The notes under the pieces were generated by a model. The model was not told where the DNA came from and ran no database searches. It worked only from the letters and a program-made list of their open reading frames with translations. From the NCBI RefSeq assembly GCF_031885415.1, contig NZ_CP116871.1:1798001-1862000 (forward strand): a stretch of 64,000 bases of DNA. The letters are read 5' to 3'. A program made the position numbers and the translations under genes. This stretch comes from Microbacterium forte (lineage in GTDB: Bacteria > Actinomycetota > Actinomycetes > Actinomycetales > Microbacteriaceae). Shown here piece after piece: positions 17,399 through 28,332 of the stretch (the first letter of the stretch is position 1; each line of letters starts with the position of its first letter).

Positions 17399-18397
17399 AT
17401 GACCACGAGCGCCACCGGCCGACGCCAGGCGGCGCTCATCTACAACCCGATCAAAGTCGACGAGAAGCATCTGCGGGCCAGAGTCCGCGCGCTCTCGAGC
17501 GAGGCAGGGTGGGAGCACCCGGCCTTCTATCCGACAACGATCGAAGACCCCGGCCAGGCTGCGACGGCCCAAGCCCTCGCCCGCGCCGTGGATGTCGTGC
17601 TCGTGGCCGGCGGAGACGGCACGGTGCGCGCGGTCTCCGAAGCCATCGCGAACACCGGGGTGCCACTCGCGATCCTGCCGAGCGGCACCGGAAATCTGCT
17701 GGCGCGCAACCTGGGGCTCCCGCTGGCCGACCCGGACGAGATGATCCGCGCGGCGCTGGGCGAGTTCCGCCACGCGATCGACATCGGCTGGGCGCGCCTG
17801 ACGCGGGAGAACGGCGAGCACGAGGAGCACGCCTACGTCGTTCTCGCGGGCGTCGGGCTGGATGCCGACATGATCGCCAACACCCGCCCAGACCTGAAGA
17901 AGTCGGTGGGATGGATCGCCTACGTCGACGGAGCCGCGAGGTCGCTCGTGACCGCCGAGCCGTTCCGCTCCGTGTTCCAGATCGACGACGGCCGCCTGCA
18001 CTCGACCAAGGTGCACAGCATCCTGTTCGCCAACTGCGGCACTCTGCCGGCGGGCATCTCTCTGATCCCCGACGCGTCGATCACCGACGGCGTGCTCGAC
18101 GTCGCCGTGATCCAGCCCACCGGCATGTGGGGCTGGCTCGGGGTCTGGCGCAAGATCTGGTGGGACAACTCGGTGCTGCGGCGCTCACGCGCCGGTCGCC
18201 GGGTGCTCGAACGTCGGGGCCGGGATGCCTCGGTGCACTACTTCCGCGGAGCCGCCGCCGAAGCGGCCGTGACCTCCCCCACCCCGATCGAACTCGACGG
18301 CGATGAGTTCGGGACCGCGGTGCGCATCACCTGCCGCGTCGACCCCGGGGCGCTCCTGCTGGCCCTTCCCGCCGACCATCCGGTCGCGTCGTTCTGA
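17399..18397 (+). CDS. Diacylglycerol/lipid kinase family protein
   Basis: A 332-residue DAGK-catalytic-domain protein. The nucleotide-binding motif VAGGDGTVRAVSEAI and PSGTGNLLARNLGLP lie at about residues 65-110. The C-terminal half holds the beta-sandwich with VLAGVGLDADM and IELDGDEFG. Bacterial members phosphorylate diacylglycerol or polyprenol-type lipids at the inner membrane face. It has no transmembrane helix. It stands alone, divergent from serS and convergent with a lipoprotein gene. Confidence 0.9.
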   Translation: MTTSATGRRQAALIYNPIKVDEKHLRARVRALSSEAGWEHPAFYPTTIEDPGQAATAQALARAVDVVLVAGGDGTVRAVSEAIANTGVPLAILPSGTGNLLARNLGLPLADPDEMIRAALGEFRHAIDIGWARLTRENGEHEEHAYVVLAGVGLDADMIANTRPDLKKSVGWIAYVDGAARSLVTAEPFRSVFQIDDGRLHSTKVHSILFANCGTLPAGISLIPDASITDGVLDVAVIQPTGMWGWLGVWRKIWWDNSVLRRSRAGRRVLERRGRDASVHYFRGAAAEAAVTSPTPIELDGDEFGTAVRITCRVDPGALLLALPADHPVASF

Positions 18398-18427
18398 TCG
18401 CTGCGGCTCGGGCGTCCGACTGCTGCG

Positions 18428-19168
18428 TCAGCCCCGTACCTCGACCGTGCCGTCGAGGCCGCCGCCGACGAGCGTGAGAGTGAAGGCGTCGTCATCGACG
18501 GCATCTTCGCCGAACTCCAGGATCGTCGCACGCGGCGCCATGTCCATGGTGCACACCTGGTCGTCGTCGGTCGCGAAAGTCGCCGTGCCCGAGGCGCCAG
18601 AGCCCTCGAGATCCTCGACCACGGGGGCGCAGCTCGACGAGCCCCAGGTGAGCAGGACCAGCGAGCCGTCGTCGAACCAGCCGGCGGTGGGCGCGTACTC
18701 GGTCGACGAGCCGGGAGTGCCGGTGAACGAGGGGTCGCCGTCGAGATCGACGTCGTCGACGACGTCGCCGTAGGTCACCTGCAGGGTGATCTCCTTCGTC
18801 GGGTCGACACCTTCCGGCAGCGCACCGACGCTCGCACGCGACGCCAGGTCGGCCGTGCATGCCTTCTCGCCGTCTCCCTCGGACTCCGGCTCGACGAGTG
18901 TCACCGAGACGGTCTGCCCTTCGGTCGTCACCGTGTCGACCTGCGGAACGCAGGTGGAGGATCCCCAGGTGACGACGGCGAACATCCGGCCGTCGTCGAG
19001 CAGCGTGCCTTCGACGTCATCCGAGTCGTCCGTGCTCTGGCCGGGCCCGCTCGAGGGGTTCGAGGTCGCCTGCGACCCGGTAGCCCCAGGGCCGATCGTG
19101 CACCCTGCGACGAGCAGCACGGCGGCCAAGGACGAGAGTGCGGCGATGACACGCGATGGGGATTCCAT
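18428..19168 (-). CDS. Lipoprotein with two copies of an unassigned domain
   Basis: A 246-residue secreted lipoprotein of unknown function. The signal peptide ends in the lipobox LVAGC, followed by a Gly/Ser/Asp-rich linker. The rest is an internal duplication. Copy 1 has FAVVTWGSSTCVP followed by ACTADLASRAS. Copy 2 has VLLTWGSSSCAP followed by VCTMDMAPRAT. Each copy thus has two conserved Cys that could form a disulfide outside the cell. The start at 19168 is supported by a leaderless -10 (TACCCT, 19175-19180). Confidence 0.8.
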   Translation of the reverse strand: MESPSRVIAALSSLAAVLLVAGCTIGPGATGSQATSNPSSGPGQSTDDSDDVEGTLLDDGRMFAVVTWGSSTCVPQVDTVTTEGQTVSVTLVEPESEGDGEKACTADLASRASVGALPEGVDPTKEITLQVTYGDVVDDVDLDGDPSFTGTPGSSTEYAPTAGWFDDGSLVLLTWGSSSCAPVVEDLEGSGASGTATFATDDDQVCTMDMAPRATILEFGEDAVDDDAFTLTLVGGGLDGTVEVRG

Positions 19169-19219
19169 GCACACAGGGTACCGGCCGCGGTCTGCGGAGG
19201 GCACCCCCGCCTTGCCGCC

Positions 19220-20680
19220 CTACTGCAGCGCCGAGGTGAGGCGCGCGAGGTTGTCGAGGACGGTCGAGCGCAGAGGCTGCTGCATCCACTCCTCGAGAGT
19301 CAGCTCCCTGCTGAGGGAGCGGTAGACGTCTTCGACGGCGCGCATCTCGGAGACGAACTCCTCGCCCCGCACCAGCATCGACACCTCGAGGTTCAGACCG
19401 AACGAACGCATGTCCATGTTGCTCGAGCCGATCACGGCGACCTGGTCGTCGATGGTGAGGCTCTTCGTGTGCAGGATGTAGGGCTTGCGGTACATCCAGA
19501 TCCGCACCCCGGCCTTGAGCAGCGCCTCGTAGTAGCTGCGCTGCGCGTGATAGACCATCGCCTGGTCTCCCTCTTCGGAGACGAACAGCTCGACCGCGAC
19601 TCCACGGTCGACCGCGGCGGTGACGGCGAGCAGCAGCGCTTCATCCGGCACGAAGTACGGGCTGACGATCATGATCTTCTCTTTGGCCGCGTAGAGCAGC
19701 CCGAGGAAGAGACGCAGGTTGTTCTCGACCTCGAACCCGGGCCCCGACGGCACGACCTGGCAGTCGAGATCTCCCGACCCGGTCTCGGCGTGCGAGATGT
19801 CGATCTCCTGCAGGACCTCGTCGGTCTCGCTGTACCAGTCGCTGAGGAAGATGGCGTTCACACTCAGCACGACGGGGCCGTCGATGCGGACCATGAGGTC
19901 GACCCAGTGCAGACCGCGCTTGATGTTCTTGGGCAGGTTGTAGGTCGAGTCCGTGACGTTCTGCGAGCCGAGGAAGGCTACTTTGCCGTCGACGACGAGG
20001 AGCTTGCGGTGGTTGCGCAGGTCGGGCCGCTGCATGCGCCCCTTCAGCGGCTGCACCGGAAGCATCAGATGCCAGTTCGCGCCCATGCGATCGAGCCGCC
20101 TGACGGTCTGCCGATACTTCGGCTTCCATCTGTTCGCCCAGTGGTCGAGGAGCACGCGGACGTGCACGCCGCGCTCTGCGACCTCTTCCATCGCGCGGAA
20201 GAAGTTGTCTGTCGAGGCGTCGGCCTGGAGGATGTAGAACTCGATGTGGACGTAGTCCTCGGCCTTGCGGATCTCGTCGGCCATCGCGTCCAGCGACTCC
20301 TGATAGTCCGCGATCAGATGCGCGCCGTTGTCCCCCGAGATCGGCAGCGCTCCGAGCCTGTGGTTCATCTCGACGAGCGGGGGGAACCAGCTCGGCGCAT
20401 CCGGTCGCAGGGTGCCGAAGTGCAGGTGCTCGCTCGTCTCGGCGATGTACTCGTTGATCTGATCCTGCTTGCGGCGGCGGGCGCGCGGCAGGCGCGGGTT
20501 CCCGATGAGCAGGAAGAGGAAGACGCCGATGAACGGGATGAAGAAGACCGCGAGCAGCCACGCCATCGCCGCAGTGGGTCGCCGGTTGCGCGGGATCACG
20601 ATGATCGCCGTGATGCGGATCGTCAGGTCGAGGGCGATCAGGAACGCCGCGGTCCACCAAGCCCAGATCTCGGGCGTCAT
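19220..20680 (-). CDS. cls: Cardiolipin synthase (phospholipase D superfamily)
   Basis: A 486-residue membrane enzyme. Two N-terminal helices form the PLDc_N region (AAFLIALDLTIRITAIIV; MAWLLAVFFIPFIGVFLFLL). Two HKD active-site motifs follow: HRKLLVVDGKVAFLGSQN and HTKSLTIDDQVAVIGSSN. It joins phosphatidylglycerol units into cardiolipin. Length is typical. The start has GAGGACGAGGG upstream. A 57-residue membrane protein gene precedes it on the same strand. Confidence 0.93.
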   Translation of the reverse strand: MTPEIWAWWTAAFLIALDLTIRITAIIVIPRNRRPTAAMAWLLAVFFIPFIGVFLFLLIGNPRLPRARRRKQDQINEYIAETSEHLHFGTLRPDAPSWFPPLVEMNHRLGALPISGDNGAHLIADYQESLDAMADEIRKAEDYVHIEFYILQADASTDNFFRAMEEVAERGVHVRVLLDHWANRWKPKYRQTVRRLDRMGANWHLMLPVQPLKGRMQRPDLRNHRKLLVVDGKVAFLGSQNVTDSTYNLPKNIKRGLHWVDLMVRIDGPVVLSVNAIFLSDWYSETDEVLQEIDISHAETGSGDLDCQVVPSGPGFEVENNLRLFLGLLYAAKEKIMIVSPYFVPDEALLLAVTAAVDRGVAVELFVSEEGDQAMVYHAQRSYYEALLKAGVRIWMYRKPYILHTKSLTIDDQVAVIGSSNMDMRSFGLNLEVSMLVRGEEFVSEMRAVEDVYRSLSRELTLEEWMQQPLRSTVLDNLARLTSALQ

Positions 20681-20780
20681 CCCTCGTCCTCTCGGCCGGT
20701 CGGCACTGCGACGCCGGGCGCGTCAGTGGGCACCGCGGACGGTGCGCTGGCTACACAGTAGCCGATGGTGCCGACGCCGC

Positions 20781-20954
20781 TCAGGAGCGCGGCGGCAGAC
20801 CGCGCGCGGCCCGCTCCTCGGCCTCGATCCGTGCGTGCACCTTGCGTTCGGTGCGATCGAACCGCAGGATTCCGCGGAGCACGAAGAAGAACACGACGCT
20901 CACCCCGATGGTCGGGATGATCGACCATGCGGCTGCGAGCCAGAAGTTCTCCAT
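20781..20954 (-). CDS. Small single-span membrane protein
   Basis: A 57-residue protein: MENFWLAAAW begins one hydrophobic helix (IIPTIGVSVVFFFVLRGIL), then a charged cytoplasmic tail (RTERKVHARIEAEERAARG). Function is not recognised. Start 20954 is supported by TACCAT (20961-20966) exactly 7 bases upstream, implying a leaderless mRNA. It precedes the cardiolipin synthase gene by 100 bp and may be co-transcribed with it. Confidence 0.65.
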   Translation of the reverse strand: MENFWLAAAWSIIPTIGVSVVFFFVLRGILRFDRTERKVHARIEAEERAARGLPPRS

Positions 20955-21066
20955 GGCTCCATGGTACGCGACCCACTGCTCCTCCACACTCGGGGGCCTG
21001 CAGCTGATCGACGATCGGCGCTGTGGAATCGGACCGTCACGACAGCGGTGCGATGAGACTCGCCGG

Positions 21067-22177
21067 ATGACAACACTGCTCCGTGCTTCCGGCTCCGCTG
21101 AGTTCCTCAGCATCGTCCCCTCCCTCGCAGGCTTCACCCCGACCGAGAGCCTCGTCCTGCTGCCGTTCCGAGGCACACGCACCTACGGTGCGATGAGACT
21201 CGACCTCCCCCGCGACGACGTCGAGCTCGAGGACTACGCGGATGCCGCGGTCGGTCTGGTCTCACGAGTCGAGCGAACGGATGCGGTCGCCCTCGTCGTC
21301 TACACGGACGAGGCTGCGCAGAAGACGCGCGATGGGCTCGTCCTTCCTTTCGCCGTGGAGGTCGACGAACTCCTCGGGCGCGCGGAGGACGCGGGACTGC
21401 GAATCGTGGACGCGCTCTGCGTGACCCCCGGCGGCTGGTCGAGCTATCTCGTCGACGACCCGCAGCTCCGCGCTCTCGATCGCACGGCCCCCGAGGTGCC
21501 CGGCGTCGGCGACGTTTCAGGCGACCAGCGTGCCGGCGCTGTTCTGCCGACGGCAGGCTTCGCCGACAGAGAGAGGGTGGGGCGAGCGCTGCGTGACGTC
21601 ACCGACCTCCTCGCGCGGGGCGGAGAGGCCGGGCCGACGGGCGCCGAGAACCCTCAGGCGATCGCTGCGCTCGTGCTCCTCGAAGACATCCCGGCATTCT
21701 TCGAAGCCGTGCTCGCGTCACCCGATGATCTGCCGCCGTTCGCCACCGCCGCACTCCTCTGGTGCCTCGAACGCCCGCTGTTCCGAGATGTGGCACTGAC
21801 GCAGTGGGCGACCGATGTCCACGGCGGCGAACGCACACTCGAGGCGCAGCTCACCTTCGCCGACTCCGGTTCCACGGTGCCGGACGACCTCGGCGAGGTC
21901 TTCCTCGGTCGAGGGCCCACTCCCGATCCGGAGCGGCTCGGGGTCGCCCTCTCACTCGTCCGGACCGCCGCAGCGCTCGCGCCGCGAGACACCAGGCCCG
22001 CACCGCTCACCGCTGCGGCATGGCTCTCGTGGGCGCTCGGCCGATCGAGTCACGCCGGGCAGTACCTCGATCTCGTGCGGGCGATCGACCCCGAATACGG
22101 CCTCGCCGCCCTGCTCGAGACGATGATCAACGCGGCGATGCTTCCGGAGTGGGCGTTCAGACGCGGCGCGACGCCCG

Positions 22178-22185
<8 letters not shown>
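21067..22185 (+). CDS. DUF4192-domain protein
   Basis: A 372-residue cytoplasmic protein typical of actinobacteria. The N-terminus (SAEFLSIVPSLAGFTPTESLVLLPF) matches the DUF4192 opening, and a PERLGVALSLVRTAAALAP stretch lies near the end. Function is unknown. The start is chosen by homology to that opening; GAGACT lies where a leaderless -10 would be. The 3' end overlaps the convergent lysS gene by 8 bp. Confidence 0.82.
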
Positions 22186-23704
<1,519 letters not shown>

Positions 23705-23772
23705 TCGGGGCTCCTTGAAAGTCGTGTCCAGTTTACCGAGGTCGCGTCCCTCACCCCGCGGTCGAGTCTGGG

Positions 23773-23778
23773 TAGCCT
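23773..23778 (+). promoter_or_regulatory. -10 box for leaderless DUF2207 mRNA
   Basis: TAGCCT ends 7 bases before the ATG at 23785. No ribosome binding site is present between them. Confidence 0.5.
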
Positions 23779-23784
23779 CGAAGC

Positions 23785-25623
23785 ATGGCAGCCACCAGAC
23801 TCGCCCACGTTCTCGTCACGACCGGTCTCACCGCCGCTGCGCTGCTCATGTCAGCGGCTCCCGCTGCCGCAGCAGCGCCGCCCGCGGCCCCCGCGTCCGG
23901 TGCGACGGCGGTCCGCGCCGATGTCGACGACTTCGCGTACGCGTCGTGGGACGCGCGCTACGAGGTGGGGCTCGACGACGACGGGCGCGCCCGCATGCAC
24001 GTCACCGAGACCCTCACGGCGCGCTTCCCCGACATCGACCAGAACAAGGGGATCGTCCGCGGACTGCCTACCAGCTACGAGAATGCGTGGCTCGATCCGC
24101 GTGTGCTGTCCGTGACCGACGAGACCGGGGCCGACGTGCCGTACGAGACCGAGAACGAGGACGGACTGCTGCTGGTCCTCACCGGCGACGACGACTACGT
24201 GCGCGGACTCACGACCTACGTCATCGAATACGAGATGCGCGACGTGATCCTCGCCGCCGACTCCGGCGTCGACGAGTTCTACTGGGACCTGCTGCCGCTC
24301 GACAGCACTCAGCGCATCGAGGCCTTCCATGCTGAGGTCGCGTTCGACGAGGCGATGACGGATCGGATGACCGGCGACGCGCGCTGCTACGCCGGCTACC
24401 AGGGCTCGACAGACGAGTGCGATCTGATCGCATCCTCGGACGGCTCGCAGCTCAGTGTCGAGGCGAAGGAGCTCTCCCCCGGCGAGGGCATCACGATCGC
24501 CGTCGGATTCGAGTCGAACACCGCCGCGCAGCCCTCGGCTCGGCAGCCCAACCCCGTGACCGACACAGTGCCCGCTGTCGCCGCGCTCGGTGGACTCGCG
24601 CTCTCGGTCGCCAGCTGGTTCACCGTCTCTGCCTTCAAGAGGAACCGGCGCAAGGCCAGCGGCATCATCGTGGCCCAGTACGACGTGCCGGACTCCCTGC
24701 CGCCGCTGCTCGCCGCCGCGATCGTGCCCGGAGCCAAGGATCCGATCCCGGCCGAGATCATCCACCTCGCTGTGCGCGGCACGCTCCGCATCGAAGAGGG
24801 GACGGACGCCGAACAGCCGCGGCTGCGGCGCCTTCCGGGTGGCCGGATCCCCGACCAGCTCGATGTCGAGGCGCTGGACGCGCTGTTCGCCGGCGCGGAC
24901 TCCGCGGGGGTCGCCGAACTCCCCCACGCGAGCGAGGAGTTCGCCGCTCGCATGAAGACCCTGTCGCAGCACGGCATCGAGGCGGCTGTCTCACGCGGGC
25001 TCACCACGAAGGCCCGCAGCAGGGGCGCGATGATCGTGCAGTGGTGCGCGATCGGCATCGTGCTGGTCGGCTTCGCCCTGGGCATGTCGGGGATCATCGC
25101 GGGGAGGGTCTCGGCGATTCCCGCGTTCGTGGCGATCGCCTTCGGAGCGTTCCTCGTCTTCCTGTCATCCTTCTACAGCTTCTCGAGGCACACGGTGCTC
25201 TCTGCCGAAGGGGCTCGGCAGTACGAGTACCTCATGGGCGTGCGGGAGTTCATCCGCGTCGCTGAAGCCGATCGGCTGCAGATGCTCCAGTCGTACTCCG
25301 GCGCCGAGCGGCGACAGGACGGCAGCGCGAACGTGATCGTCGTCTACGAGCGCCTGCTCCCCTACGCGATGCTGTTCGGCATGGAGAACGAATGGGGAGC
25401 CCTGCTCGAGCAGGTGTACGCCTTCGAGCAGCGCGGGGCGACGTGGATCGGCGACCCCAGCACGCCGTTCGTCCACGGCCAGCTCATCGCATTCGCCGCC
25501 TCTTCGCAGGCTTCCGCGACGTACTCGGCGCCGAGCGCCAGCAGCTCGTCGAGCGCAGGCGGATCGTTCGGCGGCGGCTTCTCGGGCGGCGGCGGGGGCG
25601 GCGGCTTCTCGGGCGGTCGCTGA
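23785..25623 (+). CDS. DUF2207-family membrane protein
   Basis: A 612-residue protein. A cleavable signal peptide (Ala-rich, ending near AAPAAAAAP) is followed by an extracellular beta-rich DUF2207 domain (about 45-240). One transmembrane helix lies around 268-290, a cytoplasmic section follows, and two more helices lie about 415-470. The C-terminal tail is almost only Gly, Ser and Phe (GGSFGGGFSGGGGGGG), as is usual for this family. Function is unknown. It is convergent with the DUF2520 gene, with 2 bp between them. Confidence 0.85.
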   Translation: MAATRLAHVLVTTGLTAAALLMSAAPAAAAAPPAAPASGATAVRADVDDFAYASWDARYEVGLDDDGRARMHVTETLTARFPDIDQNKGIVRGLPTSYENAWLDPRVLSVTDETGADVPYETENEDGLLLVLTGDDDYVRGLTTYVIEYEMRDVILAADSGVDEFYWDLLPLDSTQRIEAFHAEVAFDEAMTDRMTGDARCYAGYQGSTDECDLIASSDGSQLSVEAKELSPGEGITIAVGFESNTAAQPSARQPNPVTDTVPAVAALGGLALSVASWFTVSAFKRNRRKASGIIVAQYDVPDSLPPLLAAAIVPGAKDPIPAEIIHLAVRGTLRIEEGTDAEQPRLRRLPGGRIPDQLDVEALDALFAGADSAGVAELPHASEEFAARMKTLSQHGIEAAVSRGLTTKARSRGAMIVQWCAIGIVLVGFALGMSGIIAGRVSAIPAFVAIAFGAFLVFLSSFYSFSRHTVLSAEGARQYEYLMGVREFIRVAEADRLQMLQSYSGAERRQDGSANVIVVYERLLPYAMLFGMENEWGALLEQVYAFEQRGATWIGDPSTPFVHGQLIAFAASSQASATYSAPSASSSSSAGGSFGGGFSGGGGGGGFSGGR

Positions 25624-25625
25624 CC

Positions 25626-26330
25626 TCAGAGGAGCGGCTGCGGGCCGGACGCGTCTCGGAGCGCCCGCTCGACGGTCGACTGCACGAGTGCAGAGAGATA
25701 GCCGCCCGGGTTCTCGATGCCGAGTTCGCCGAGGCGCGAGGTGGACTGCGCGATGATCGAGCGCGAGAACTCGGTGACGGTCTGGATCGCGTCGGCATAG
25801 GCCTCACGATCCGCCTCCGATATCACCACCGGCTCGCACCCCATCTCGACGGCCAGGGCCTGCGCGATGGGCAGCACTGCGGCGGGAGCGGTGACCGCCG
25901 CATAGCTCGCCTGCAGCTGCCGCAGATCGACCGAGGTGCCCGTGAAGGCGATCGCCGGATGCACAGCGAGCGGGATGGCTCCGCTCGCGGCAGCAGGCCG
26001 CAGCACCTCGATGCCGTGACCGGGGTCGGTGTGCAGCACGAGCTGGCCGAGCTGCCATCCTCCGACCTCGGCGATGCCGGTGATCAGAGCGGGCAGCTGG
26101 TCATGCGGCACGGCCACCACGACGAGCTCGCTGCGACGCACGACCTCGAGAGCATCGAGGATCGGCACGTCCGGCAGCACTGCTGATGCCCGGTCATCGT
26201 CCGAGCCGCTGGTGATTCCCGTGATCGCGTGTCCCGCTCCGGCGAGAGCCGCACCGATGACGGGCCCCACGCGCCCGGCCCCGATGATGCCGACCCCGAG
26301 GCGCCCGTCACGGCGCAGCGGATCACTCAC
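25626..26330 (-). CDS. Rossmann-like and DUF2520 domain-containing protein
   Basis: A 234-residue NAD(P)-binding protein. GVGIIGAGRVGPVIGAAL forms the N-terminal Rossmann motif. The C-terminal helical DUF2520 domain begins about residue 125 (LAVHPAIAFTGTSVDL). Such proteins resemble ketopantoate or prephenate reductases and in actinobacteria usually sit near the pantothenate gene panC. The GTG start overlaps the PH-domain gene stop by 8 bp. The enzyme activity is not established. Confidence 0.85.
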   Translation of the reverse strand: MSDPLRRDGRLGVGIIGAGRVGPVIGAALAGAGHAITGITSGSDDDRASAVLPDVPILDALEVVRRSELVVVAVPHDQLPALITGIAEVGGWQLGQLVLHTDPGHGIEVLRPAAASGAIPLAVHPAIAFTGTSVDLRQLQASYAAVTAPAAVLPIAQALAVEMGCEPVVISEADREAYADAIQTVTEFSRSIIAQSTSRLGELGIENPGGYLSALVQSTVERALRDASGPQPLL

Positions 26331-28332
26331 CGTTCGGAGCCGGCGGCGCCGGAGGTGCCGGAGAGACGGGCGGCGCAGGAGGCGGCGAGACCGGTGACGC
26401 AGGAGGCGGCGAGACCGGCGGCGCGGGCGGTGCCGGAGCCACGGCCGGCCGAGCAAGAGGCGCCTGCGGAGCCGCAGGAGGTGCCGGAGGCGCCGGAGCC
26501 GCAGGAGGTGCCGGAGGCCCAGTCGGAGAACCGACCGGAGCAGCAGGCGGCGCGGGAGGCGGAGGAACGGGAGCCGCGAGATCGGGAGCCGCGGTGTCCG
26601 CCCCGGCGCCCGGGTACCCGGGAACCTGCGCCCCCTCGGCATCCGTCACGTACTCACCCCATCGATGGGTATGATCGCGCGCTGCGGCGGCGACCGCTGC
26701 CGAGCTCACGCCATCGAGGAGATACAGAGCGTCGTCGCGCTCGAGACCCGACAGATACCCCGTGATGAGGCCCTGCACGGAGTGCACCTGCGCACCTGAG
26801 ACACGCTGCGCGCGATCGATCGGTCCCTGAGAGAGCGACACGCCCTGCAGTCGTGCCAGCGGGAAGATGGCCAGCTTGCGCCAGACGACTCCGCGCCTGA
26901 GCAGCAGTCCGAACTCGGTCAGCGCGAAGCCGTGCCGCTTCCACGACACCGGTCGGCGCCACCATGCGCGCCGCGGCATCGTCCGATAGGGATCGCCCTC
27001 GACCGGACCGAGGATGCCGTGCTCCCAGACGAGCGGGATGTCGGCGACCGGAGCATCCGGGAGGATCAGGGCGAGCACCCGTTCGACATCGGCGCGCTTG
27101 CCGACAGGAAGCACGACGTTGAACTGCTGTGCGGAGCCCGACGACTGCTGCGCGGCGCTCTTGCCGCTCATGCGGTTGATCCTGATGGTCCACCAGCCGA
27201 ACGGACGCCACAGCAGCGACTGCGTGACCTCCACGGCGAAGATGCGCCCCGGCGGCAGCGTCTCGGTCACGGTCGTCAGCAGACCGTAGGTGATCCGCAC
27301 GCCATCGGGCGTCGGAGCGATCGAATAGCGCAGCGACTTCGAGATCTGCGCCCAGGTGATTCCGACGATCGCGATGATCATGGGGATCCCGATGCCCAGC
27401 GTGATGCCGAGGCCGAGGAACCCGCCGATCGGATCGCCGTCGATCAGGGAGCCGATCGCGACGCCGCCGACCGCCACGCCGAAGATGATCCCGAAGAAGA
27501 CGAACCAGATCACGCTCGAGATCAGCTGCGACCCGACCAGGCGACCGGTCGGGATCTTGACCACGCTCTCGGGCTCGACATCGGCGAGGTCGACGCCGCT
27601 GATCAGATCGTTGACCCCGGCGTTCACCGACCCGACGAGCTGCGCTCGCGCCGAACCAGGCGCACCGCCGGCGGCACCCGCGGCATCCGAGGGCCGCACT
27701 CCGGCTGCGGCATCCGCGGCTGTCAGTCTCGCCGCGCGCGCACCCGAGGCGAGACGCAGGATGTCGGTCCGCACCGCCTCTGCGCGCGGCGTCGCGAGGT
27801 ACTCGAGCTCGACGTTGGAGTCTGTGCCCGCCCCGACGACCTCGAGCTTCGCGAGTCCGATGATGCGCGCGGGGAACGGGCGGGTGAGGTTGACGCCCTG
27901 AACCCGATCGAGCGGTGCGCGCCGGTGCGAGCGGAAGACGATGCCCTTGCGCACCTCGACATGATCGCCGGTGATCCGGAACTGCTGGAACCGCCACACG
28001 AACCAGAAGACGAGCACGAGCACGGCGACGAGCGCCAGCACGCTGAGCAGCACCACGATGAGCAGGTTGTTCTCGAAGACCCAGTCGACGGGATCCCCGC
28101 CCGAGTAGTCGTCGTAATGCACCTCATCGGGAGTGAAGAACTCGACGAACCAGGCGATGAGCCGATCACGCAGGTTGGCGATCGCGATACCCGCGATGAT
28201 GATGAGCGCCAGCCCGCCCTTGAAGAGCGGGGTGAGCGGGTGCATCCGGTGCCACTCGCCGTCGGCGAGGGTCGCGTCCCGCTCCGGGGATTCGGCCGGT
28301 GCCGGGGGCGATGGGAAGGACTGATCGCTCAC
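26323..28332 (-). CDS. Large PH-domain (bPH2/YdbT-like) membrane protein with a Pro-rich tail
   Basis: A 669-residue protein with four to five hydrophobic helices and repeated bacterial PH domains (about 105-180 with KGIVFRSHRRAPLDRVQGVNLTRPF; another around 480-520 with KLAIFPLARLQGVSLSQGPI). YdbS/YdbT pairs in Bacillus have the same short-plus-long gene layout. The last 115 residues are Pro/Ala-rich. GTG start overlaps the smaller PH gene stop by 4 bp. Likely a membrane complex of the two PH proteins; role unknown. Confidence 0.8.
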   Translation of the reverse strand: MSDQSFPSPPAPAESPERDATLADGEWHRMHPLTPLFKGGLALIIIAGIAIANLRDRLIAWFVEFFTPDEVHYDDYSGGDPVDWVFENNLLIVVLLSVLALVAVLVLVFWFVWRFQQFRITGDHVEVRKGIVFRSHRRAPLDRVQGVNLTRPFPARIIGLAKLEVVGAGTDSNVELEYLATPRAEAVRTDILRLASGARAARLTAADAAAGVRPSDAAGAAGGAPGSARAQLVGSVNAGVNDLISGVDLADVEPESVVKIPTGRLVGSQLISSVIWFVFFGIIFGVAVGGVAIGSLIDGDPIGGFLGLGITLGIGIPMIIAIVGITWAQISKSLRYSIAPTPDGVRITYGLLTTVTETLPPGRIFAVEVTQSLLWRPFGWWTIRINRMSGKSAAQQSSGSAQQFNVVLPVGKRADVERVLALILPDAPVADIPLVWEHGILGPVEGDPYRTMPRRAWWRRPVSWKRHGFALTEFGLLLRRGVVWRKLAIFPLARLQGVSLSQGPIDRAQRVSGAQVHSVQGLITGYLSGLERDDALYLLDGVSSAAVAAAARDHTHRWGEYVTDAEGAQVPGYPGAGADTAAPDLAAPVPPPPAPPAAPVGSPTGPPAPPAAPAPPAPPAAPQAPLARPAVAPAPPAPPVSPPPASPVSPPPAPPVSPAPPAPPAPNGE
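26335..26560. repeat. Low-complexity Pro/Ala-coding repeat
   Basis: Irregular short repeats of GGCGGAGCCG- and GGAGGCGGCGAGACCGG-type units encode PPAPP-like and PVSPPPA-like steps at the C-terminus of the large PH-domain protein. One unit, coding PVSPPPA, occurs three times in close succession. Such a tract is prone to length variation. Confidence 0.7.
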
